A DNA stretch of 64,000 nt, from positions 16,540,055 through 16,604,054 of the forward strand of contig OZ024854.1 in assembly GCA_964017155.1 (NCBI GenBank), read 5' to 3'. Numbering within the stretch: the first letter of the stretch is position 1; each line of letters opens with the position of its first letter. Origin of the DNA: Oasisia sp. SBJ-2009. Lineage: Eukaryota > Annelida > Polychaeta > Sabellida > Siboglinidae. This document shows positions 44,201 through 55,400 of the stretch, piece after piece. The notes under the pieces were generated by a model. The model was not told where the DNA came from. It made no database searches and saw only the letters and a list, made by a program, of their open reading frames with translations. The translations under genes were made by a program, and so were the position numbers.

Positions 44201-47200
44201 TACCCATGTTACATTGTCCAGGAAACTGACGGGGCAAGTTGATTGAGTCACAAGATGTACTGTTTACTGGCATAGTATTATAGTAAGAAAGAGTGAACTA
44301 TTCGACATTAGATTTTAATGGAAGGTGTCATGGAGTTTGATCTTGCATGCACAGATCATATCTCGCTGCTTTCTTGTCACCATGAGACTAATGCCAAGTT
44401 TGTCACCAGATGGTGCTAGTAGTACTCTTAAAACCATTCAGACACTAGGCAGAGCAACAGTGTTAGGTCAAAAACTTCAAAGTTAGGTGTTCTTCTCTAA
44501 GAAAACCCTTTCACTGGCCCGTCTCTGATGTATGTCCCCATTTGTTTTGAAATGTGAAAATTTCTGCTACTTTATAACCCAGAAAATGTAAACACAATAC
44601 TTCCACATAAAAACACCAAATCACAATTATTGTAGTAAATACTATTAGTATAATGATTTCTTACGCGTAGTAATGCACTTGCATTGTCATCTTGTGTATA
44701 ACACACTTTATTTGGGGACCAGTCGATTTATGTTGGGCCAAGTAAATATGAATTAGTACTTGTCCAGGGACAGGTGCTCCCTGGGAGGTGATGTCGAGCC
44801 CTGTACTTGGTGTTGTCCCTGTCAGTCGTATGATGCTCATGTCTTCCTCCCTACTCTTACCCCTTCCAGACATACTTGTAGTTCGACGGACCCGTAGGCG
44901 TGACCGCGCTTACACACTCGACGGAAGTAAGTCACCCTCTCGTACCCACTACCCACCACATCCACCCTCACCTGCCAACCATTTCCACTTTCTTTCCACA
45001 TTCAGATTGTACTCGCAATGTGGTCGTTTGTTCACTGGCAGTCTGCCACGTGTTGCGTATTCACTTTGTCTTCTGTTGCAAGCATCCGCATGTATCGGTG
45101 GTTACAGCGGATGTCATTGTTTCTGTTATTATATGACATGCGATGGATAGTTCTGGTGTATTTCAGTGGTGTACGGTGTATTTTAATGGCATGTGTTGTA
45201 TTTCAGTGGTTTGTCAGCATGAGTTGTATTTCGGTGCCCCTGCAGCATTGTAGATTGTGATTTTGTGCTGTTCCAACATGGTTTATAAGTCATCCCTGGC
45301 AGAACATGTGTTGCTTTTTTGTTCTAACCCCTTACACGTTTGTTGTTAAATTGCAACAGTATGGTGGCAAGTCAACAACAAAACAAGTTACAACAGCACG
45401 GTTCTAAGTCGTCACCAGCATTTTTATCGATATCTGTGTCAGACTTGCAACAAGAGAATGCTTATTTAAAAAGAACTGTACAACTTTTGATTCATTAACA
45501 GATACATGGACAATTGTAATTTTTTTTAATTTAAAAGCTCCAGTTTTCACGTTTAAAGTATACTGTGGTACTTTAACTGATTATGCTACATGAATCAGGA
45601 TTGATAGCGTATTTGCTAGCAAGTATCCAAGTAATAATACAAAATGAACAAATAAACTTTATTTCACCTTTATAGTTAATGGGGCAAATGAGTTTATAAA
45701 TCACATATACACATCATGCAGCAAAGCTGTTTGTTGTCATGGTGATTAGATTAGAGAGAATTCTTGTATAATGTGCCTCAACTTACATTGATGATGGTGG
45801 AAAGAAGTTCAGTATCACATAAAAATAATCATTAGTTTTATGTTGATGTCTTTAGGCCAGTTTATATGAGTGATGTTGCCCTGATTCCTTGGGTGATATG
45901 GCAGTGACGTGCAACTGAATGGTTTGTTTGCTGTCTGTAGAGTCAGTATCACATATCAGTACATCATGTGTATCCAGTTGTCAAAGCCAGGTATCACTTT
46001 TCCTGTCATTCTTATGAGCCCACAAACCCAATTCCCATCTTTAGAATATATTTCACTCTTCTACAGTGATCTTATGTACACACCAATGGAGCAATTACAT
46101 CCACATTGTTGATGTAGACAAGCTATCACTTTGTGGAACTGTATCAATAATAATTATGAAAACATTTACATTACACCATTCATTGGTTAAAGCTGGCAAT
46201 GGCAACTAATGAATTGTTCTACTATGCAAGTTCGTTAATGTAAATGAACATAACCTAATTGGAACATCCATTAAAAATATGTGCATTAATAATTGTGTAC
46301 GCATGATGATTTTTTCTAGTAGTCACTTGATGTTTTTTTCACATCAGTTAAGGCTTTCACGTGATATCTTATATTCATATTCAGCAAAAGCATGATTTGA
46401 TTGTTAGCATGTTTCACTTTAAAGATACTTTTTCTTATTGTCATTTCAAAACCATACTATAAAATATAAACATCAAATGATCTGTTAAGTGCCCAGATGT
46501 GCTCTATTGAACCATAATTTTAGATATAATTTGACTGTTTTCTTTTGATTATACCACAAAATTCAAAATATGGTTGCTTTTCCACCGAAAAATTTCTGCG
46601 GTTTCATGCTCCAATGAAGACTCTTGCCGGACCAAATTATGATTACGTCAAATGGTTTTGTTTGTTGAGCTCTATTTCTCAAGGATATAGGCATTATAAA
46701 ACAGTTACAATTACTTGCTTATTGCAAAACATTACAAATTACTCATAAATCAGTCAAATTATATTTTAAATATGGTTTGTTAAAAGATATCTGGCCAATC
46801 AGGATAATAGAAGAGATGATGTTTATACTATAATATAGATGATGTAACATGATTTTGTGAAACAAATTATGACATTTTGTACATTTAAACACTATTTTGC
46901 ATAACATAATTTATACTTTCATAATTCAACAGTATATGTAATGGAACGAATCTAACTTAATCAATGTTTGTATACTTCATGTTTTTGTTACTTATAAACA
47001 CATAATTACACTTTGAAAAACTTGTGAAATTGCTTTCAGGCACAAACTAAACACTGAGGTATTCTACATGTTTTGTTAGTTGAATATAAAATTCAGAGTA
47101 CCCCATATATGAATCCAGATCAAGTTTCTTTTCAGTATGAGATAAAACAATTATTTGAAAAAATACATGCCTGGGATACAGGTTTTTGAAATATTTCTTA

Positions 47201-50200
47201 TAATACAAAGACTTCTATTGGTATTCAGGAATATTCACCAACTTACTATTTATGTTTCACTCTATGCACTGAAACATACCCATATTTGGCTGTGTTGTGA
47301 CCTAGTTACCTTGACCTCATTGTTGACCTGTGTGTGTTGTGCAGCGTCGAGTGGGAACTACCTTCGGCGGACCCTGTTGAATCAGGCCCGCAGCGACTCT
47401 GAGCTGGCCACATATCGCGCGCACCTCTCGACAAGTATGTCAAACATTGCAAATGAGCTCATCTACCATAAACCTCACGACCACGACAGTCTGCTCACCT
47501 CAAAGCAAGGCATCTTCCTGCCAATGCAGAACATGAAACACAATGTCACCGAAAAGGTCGCTCAGGTCAGTACAAGGTCGTATAGGTCATTGACTGTGGG
47601 TAATGCTTTTAAATTAATTTGGATTAAAATTAAGGAACAGTAAACTTAAAATATTTAATTTGACACCCATTGATAAGGTATGTAAGATTAGGGGAATCAG
47701 TAACCGATGTCTTCCTTGTCTTGGTATCATGTAGAGCCGGCTGGTTGTTACAAAACCTACAGCACTTTACATTTCAAAACATGATTAAGATTGGCCTGAT
47801 AATTTCACAAAGTTATTGCTCCTCGAAGATTCAGTTGTATTGCCTCATTTGTTAGTAACATCAGCTGTAGTGATAATTGAATAGACACCATGTGTATGAT
47901 GCTTGTGTCTGCTGAAGGTCTAGCAGATGTTTAAGTTTGCTGTAGGTGTCTCCTGTGTGTGCCAGTCTCTGCTATAGGTCTCTATGCCAGTCTCTGCTAT
48001 AAGTCTCTATGCCAGTCTCTGCTGTAGGTCTCTACCGTCTATCTCTGTTATAGGTGTCTTTGCTGCAGGTCTCTATGCCAGTCTCTGTTATAGGTGTCTA
48101 TGCCAGTCTCTACTGTAGGTGTCTATGCCAGTCTCTGCTGTAGTCTCTACTGTCAGTCTCTGCTGTAGGTCTCTCTGCCAGTCTCTGCTATAGGTCTCTA
48201 CTGTCAGTCTCTGCTATAGGTCTCTGCTATCAGTCTCTGCTGTCTGTCTCTGCCGTAGGTCTCTACAGTCTCTGATGTAGTTCTCTACTTTCTCTCTCTG
48301 CCGTAGGTCTCTCTGCCAGTCTCTACTGTCAGTCTCTGTTATAGGTCTCTCCCAGTCTCTACTGTAGTTTCTACTCTCAGTCTCTGCTGTAGGTCTCTAC
48401 TGTCTGTCTCTGTTGTAGGTCTCTCTGCCAGTGTCTACTGTCAGTGTCTGTTATAGGTCTCTGCTGTAGTCTCTACTCTCAGTCTCTGCCGTAGGTCTCT
48501 ACTGTCAGTTTCTGCCATAGGTCTATACTGCCAGTTTCTGCTGTAGGTCTCTCTGCCAGTCTCTACCGTAGGTCTCTACTGTCAGTCTCTCCTACAGGTG
48601 CTGTCGCTGGGTGCAGACGTGCTGCCGGAGTACAAGCTGCAGTCGCCCCGCATGCACCGCTTCACCATCCTGCACTACTCGCCCTTCAAGGCGGTGTGGG
48701 ACTGGCTCATCCTCATCCTCGTCATCTACACGGCCATCTTCACGCCCTACGTCGCCGCCTTCCTCCTCAATGAGCAGGACGGGGGCTGGCGGTCCAGGAG
48801 CTCCGCGGGGGGCACGCGCAACAAGTACGACCGCTACAACGACCCCCTCACCATCATCGACCTCACCGTCGACATCATGTTCATCATCGACATCCTCATC
48901 AACTTCCGTACCACGTACGTGAACAAGAATGACGAGGTCGTCAGTCACCCCGGCAAGATCGCTGTGCACTACTTCAAGGGCTGGTTCCTCATTGACGTTG
49001 TCGCGGCGATACCCTTTGACCTCCTGTTATTCGGGTCGGACACCGACGAGGTGGGTTTGTGTTTACATCGACGGCGACGTGATTTTTCATTGATGTTCGT
49101 TTCTTTGGCCAGAGGATAAATAGTGATGTATGTTCTTTGATGTAGAAGTGTATTGTATGTGATGTTCTTATCAATAGTTATGAGTCATTTACTTTTAAAT
49201 TTGAACGGTGTATTTTATGTTGTTCTTGCTTTAATCTAGCTACTGTACTGTATTTTTGCTGTGTGTCTTTTCTGTGGTAGAAAATGTCAATATTTTAAGA
49301 AACCCCAGTTTGAATTGCTAAAAATACTAATTTACTAAAAGAATGTCTGCATATTTACGTGCCTTGTACTATTTAAGTACCTAGTACTATTTATGAGCCT
49401 CGTACTATTTATGTGCCTCGTACTATTTATGAGCGTCGTACTATTTGCAGACAACGACCCTGATTGGACTTCTCAAAACGGCGCGTCTCCTGCGATTGGT
49501 TCGAGTCGCCCGCAAACTCGACCGCTACTCCGAGTATGGCGCCGCCGTTCTCCTGTTGCTAATGGCAACGTTTGCACTCATTGCTCATTGGCTGGCCTGC
49601 ATCTGGTATGCAATCGGCAGTGTCGAACGACCGCGATTAAGTGACCCGAAAATTGGGTGGTTGGACGAACTGAGTCGACAGACGCATCAGCCGTACATCA
49701 ACAACACGGGGGGCCCGACCATCAAGTCCAAGTACATCACCGCCCTCTACTTCACCTTCAGCAGTCTCACCAGTGTCGGGTTTGGCAACGTCTCGCCTAA
49801 TACCAACTCCGAGAAGGTCTTCTCCATCTGTGTCATGCTCATTGGCTGTGAGTGGTGGTTGAATAACAAAAAGTATAATTTGTTTTAATTCAAATACATA
49901 TTTTAGAATATTTTTTTATTTATTCGATTTATTTTGACCCCTGCAAGGAAAAGTAATGCATTTTATTTGTGAAGTGCCCTATGGGTTAATGGTTCTTGTG
50001 GATTAATGGTTAATACAATATGTTAGACAATTGTTCACAATTTTATGCAAGCAGATGTTATATTTGTTAAACGTTGGGTGTGAATACCTTAACAAATTAT
50101 TGTGCGTTACTCTGTGTGTATAATAATTTGTGAACTCAAGATAAAAGTGCAACAAGACCAATGTGTTCAGATTAAGCCAGTAAGGTGGATGGACAATGAC

Positions 50201-52370
50201 ATCATATCATTAGAACGTTGAGGAGAAATATCAATCATCTTCCTTGAGGAAAATTGCAGATAATGTATTAAAAGAAGAAAATGTGCTTGTAGACTGATAG
50301 TAAGTTACAACTGCATTTAACATTGATCAAATTTCCAACTTCAGCCACGATACTCTTAATCAAATATTTGTTATAAAAATATCATGTGAGATGTGCAGTG
50401 TTACTTTTGTTTGCCAGCGTTGATGTACGCGAGCATCTTTGGCAACGTGAGTGCCATCATCCAGCGCCTGTACTCGGGCACGGCGAGGTACCACTCCCAG
50501 ATGCAGAAGGTGAAGGAGTTCATCCGTTTCCACCAGATCCCAAACCCTCTCCGACAGCGTCTGGAGGAGTACTTCCAGCACGCCTGGTCCTACACCAACG
50601 GCATCGACATGAACCTGGTAACTACGACCAGCTCATACATACACACTTACATACACACTAACACACACAGTAACACATACATACACGCCTGGTCCTACAC
50701 CAACGGCATCAACATGAACCTGGTAACTACAGAGACACAGCTCATACATACACACTTACACACACAGTAACACACACATACACGCCTGGTCCTACACCAA
50801 TGGCATCGACATGAACCTGGTGAGTACAGAGACACAGCTCATACATACACACTTACACACACACAGTAACACACACATACATTTGTAGATACACTGTAAT
50901 ACACATGTACACGCGTGTATACACAGTAACACATGCATAGATACACAGTAACACATGCTTACATACACAGTAACACATGCTTACATACACAGTAACACAT
51001 GCATACATACACAGTAACACATGCTTACATACACAGTGACACATGCTTACATACACAGTAACACATGCATACATACACAGTAACACATGCATACATACAC
51101 AGTAACACATGCATACATACACAGTAACACATACATACATGTGTAAATGCACAGTAACATATGCATACACGTGTGCATACACAGTAACACATGCATACAC
51201 GTGTGCATACACAGTAACACATGCATACATAATTACAAACACGGTAACGTACGTGCACACATGTCTCAAACACATGCATGCATGCACACATGATACACAC
51301 ACACGACACACACAATACACATAACACACTCAACACACCAACAATACAAATAACACACTCAACACACCCACAACACATATAACACAACACACCACTCATA
51401 CACACTTAGATAGTGGATACTCTCATCCTGGACCTGGTGATGGACAGTGTCTGTGTGTGTGAGACAACACACCACTCATACACACTTAGATAGTGGAGAC
51501 TCTCATCCTGGACCTGGTGATGGACAGTGTCTGTGTGTGTGAGACAACACACCACTCATACACACTTAGATAGTGGATACTCTCATCCTGGACCTGGTGA
51601 TGGACAGTGTCTGTGTGTGTGAGACAACACACCACTCATACACACTTAGATAGTGGATACTCTCATCCTGGACCTGGTGATGGACAGTGTCTGTGTGTGT
51701 GAGACAACACACCACTCATACACACTTAGATAGTGGATACTCTCATCCTGGACCTGGTGATGGACAGTGTCTGTGTGTGTGAGACAATTACCAGTTCATA
51801 ATAACAGTAATTTGCTGTCTTCCTGTCGTCTGCGTTGACCTGTTTAACCAGACTCAGGCTCATGTTATTGCGTACAAAACAACATACTTAAATTACCGTT
51901 TCATTGATTTCTCTACCGGCATTACACCAAACAAACCAAAGGAGCAATCGTATATGTATGACATTGTTTGCTTGTAATGAAATGAATACAGATGTTACCA
52001 ATGTTATTATGCCACCCATGTTTGGAGAGGGCCTCATCTTACCCCTAACCCTGTAGAAGCTGTAGCAACAGCTTTGACAAGAAGCAGGTAGTTGTATAAC
52101 TGCTAAAAAACACCCTATTCCTGGGGTGTTTGCATTTTGCAGATTTTATTATTTTTATGGCTAGAACTTGGTTTTGGGTTTATTCTGAACTTGTTATTCT
52201 ATTTATTCCATTCAGGTGCATTTTGCTGACATATGCCGTTGATTAGATCAAATTAAATTACAGACGATGTATGTTCCGCTGTCTGTTATGCATCTAAAAA
52301 TATATTGGGATTACCAAAGATTTTCAGACAAACATAACCAGTTCTTCATTTATTTATTTAATTTAAAGCA

Positions 52371-52405
<35 letters not shown>

Positions 52406-55400
52406 CATAATTGTTTGGTGCATGTTAATGTATTTTCATGTGAACATACTTATACGATGACCCAACATTAGAACGCATTCCAATGTTTTATTGTAACTGC
52501 AATGAAAACTCATGGCAATAAAGCTGATCTTATCTCGTACTCAGTCCTTCATTCTGTTCAAACTGCTGCTCAAAAGAATAGTATAATTACTATCATCTGT
52601 TTTTTCCTAAAGAAATCCACAGACACATGGCGGAAACACATATACAGCTTTATAATGTATAAATGGTGTTACTTTGCAGGTTCTGAAGGGGTTCCCAGAC
52701 TGTCTGCAGGCAGATATTTGTCTACATCTCAACAGGAACCTGCTCACCAACTGTCCCGCATTCAGAGGTAACACCACTCACATAGAGTCATGTCTTGTTT
52801 ATCTGGCTTTCACAGGTAACACCACTCACACAGTCATGTCTCGTTTATCTGGCATTCAGAGGTAACACCACTCGCATAGTCATGTCTCGTTTATCTGGCA
52901 TTCAGAGGTAACACCACTCGCACAGTCATGTCTCGTTTATCTGGCATTCAGAGGTAACACCACTCACACAGTTATGTCTCGTTTATCTGGCATTCAGAGG
53001 TAACACCACTCGCACACAGTCATGTCTCATTTATCTGTCATTCAGAGGTAACATCACTCGCACACAGTCATGTCTCGTTTATCTGGCATTCAGAGGTAAC
53101 ACCACTCGCACAGTCATGTCTCGTTTATCTGGCATTCAGAGGTAACACCACTCACACAGTTATGTCTCGTTTATCTGGCATTCAGAGGTAACACCACTCG
53201 CACACAGTCATGTCTCATTTATCTGTCATTCAGAGGTAACATCACTCGCACACAGTCATGTCTCGTTTATCTGGCATTCAGAGGTAACACCACTCACACA
53301 CAATCATGTCTCGTTTATCTGTCATTCAGAGGTAACACCACTCACACAGTCATGTCTTGTTTATCTGGCCAAAAGCATTGGGAACCAAAGTGTGTGGATA
53401 TATGAGCCATGCTGTATATAAGGTGCCAGCTCAATGTATCAGTGTGTGATACAAAATACAGTTGAGATGTGCACACACATAAAATGTGTGCATGCATGCA
53501 TACACGCACGTGTGTGCGTACGCGCGCACGCACACACACAGGGGCACACACGTATATAGTGGCATGTGTGCAGAGTTTGTACACCAAAAGTTATATAATT
53601 TTTGACATAAATTAATAACTTGTGTTTTTTACTCTTGTAGGATAAATAAAAACTTATCCATGATATTTAAATAACTTATGACTACAAAATCATTGCTACT
53701 AATAGTAATGGCTGACATCTTTATACACTTCAATTCTTAATTTTGCTCGAATTGGCGTTAATCAGATTTATGAATACTTATGAAACTGAATAATGACGAC
53801 AGGATCACTTTGTCAAAGTTTGTAACCTTGACTACTTATATCACCACCCTAAATCAGAAATGGTGATATTGTGTGACAACAAGTCAACGTGTCAGCGTCA
53901 CCATGTGTGTGCAGGGGCCAGTCCTGGCTGTCTCCGAGCACTCTCCCTCAAATTCAAGACAACCCATGTTCCGCCGGGAGACACGCTGGTCCACCGCGGA
54001 GATGTACTCGATGCTCTCTACTTCATCTCCCGCGGCTCCATTGAAATACTCAAAGATGACATCGTCATGGCTATATTAGGTAAGGTATTTAGACATTGCA
54101 TTCTAGGTTTCAAACAGATTTTTTAATCAGATTGTCAATTAAACATTTGGCATTTTGTGTATTTTGCATGTTAGTTCGTTTTTAATTATAATTTTCAAGT
54201 TTTTTGCTAGCGTAGTAATTAAGCATGTGTGAAGAATATTGTGAATAACATGTTAGCTTAAAACATTGTTATGTAGACAAGCTGAATTATAAAAGAAATT
54301 AATTTTTCACGTCATATTTTATTTGTCTGTTTTCCTGTCAGATGTACTGGTGTTGTTTTATTTATTTATTTATTCATCGAATTGTCAGGCAAAGATGACA
54401 TCTTTGGTGAGAACATTTGTCACCATGAGACAATTGGAAAGTCGAGTTACAACGTGCGTGCATTAACCTACTGCGACCTTCACAAGATCCAGCGAGATGA
54501 CATCCTTGACATATTGGAGATGTACCCAGAGTTTGCCGAACAGTTCATCAAGAACCTTGAAGTTACATTTGATCTCAGAGATGTGAGTCAAAAGTTGCAC
54601 AGTTTGTAATTTGTTTGAGCTGTTTGGAAGAAGCACTCTCCTGAAAGCAGGTATATGTGACTCGAAACATTCATGTAAAGTCACAAAGTTTAACAAATGT
54701 ATCACTAATCAAGAATATTACATTCCATGTAGAAGTCAGTGTGTGTCCTATAAACAAACATGAACGCAAACACACACAAAACGTAATATGTATATATAGA
54801 GGTGTGTTGTTTTTGTCAAATCAGTTTAAAAAGCTACTTGCTTGTCTAATGTTTTTTAATCAGTTCTTGCTATGCATTATCCACCATTCTCTCAATCCTC
54901 CAATCCAGTTGTTTGCTCATCTATGTGGGCCATCCATAAAGTGTGTCATGTTATTTTGTGTACATGTTCTAGACCTCCCAACCTCCTTGTCACACTTTGT
55001 AATGCTGGCACATACAGTTGAACACGCATTTGGAAATTACATTCATTTTCACAAAGACCCTCCCCTTTGGTGCATGCAACTACAATAATCACTACATTCA
55101 TTGCATGTTGTATTGATTTGTTGTAAAATACTTGTCTCTAAAATTAACCAAAACAATACTAAATTTTTTTTTTTTATTGGAACACTTGAAATCTGCACTA
55201 CATTGTACACTTACCTACAGACCTCCACCATGTAGTTCTCTCAGGTTTGGCCCCACTGATCCTGTCCCCACCTACTAGTGTCACCTATTGTATGGATGTC
55301 CTCTACTTGCTTGTGTTCATCTGTCAGGATCAGTGGACAGTGTGTGAGTGTGACCTGCTGAAAAGGTGTCCCCTAACTGCCGTGTGTTTGTCAGGATGAG

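Noticed and set aside
47155..47344. Open frame running into exon 6 as an alternative N-terminus
   Set aside because: Hydrophobic AT-rich sequence unlike any ERG N-terminus; looks like intron read-through with a proper acceptor at 47344.
50853..51405. Long Cys/Val/Tyr-rich - strand frames
   Set aside because: Artefact of the acatac microsatellite array.
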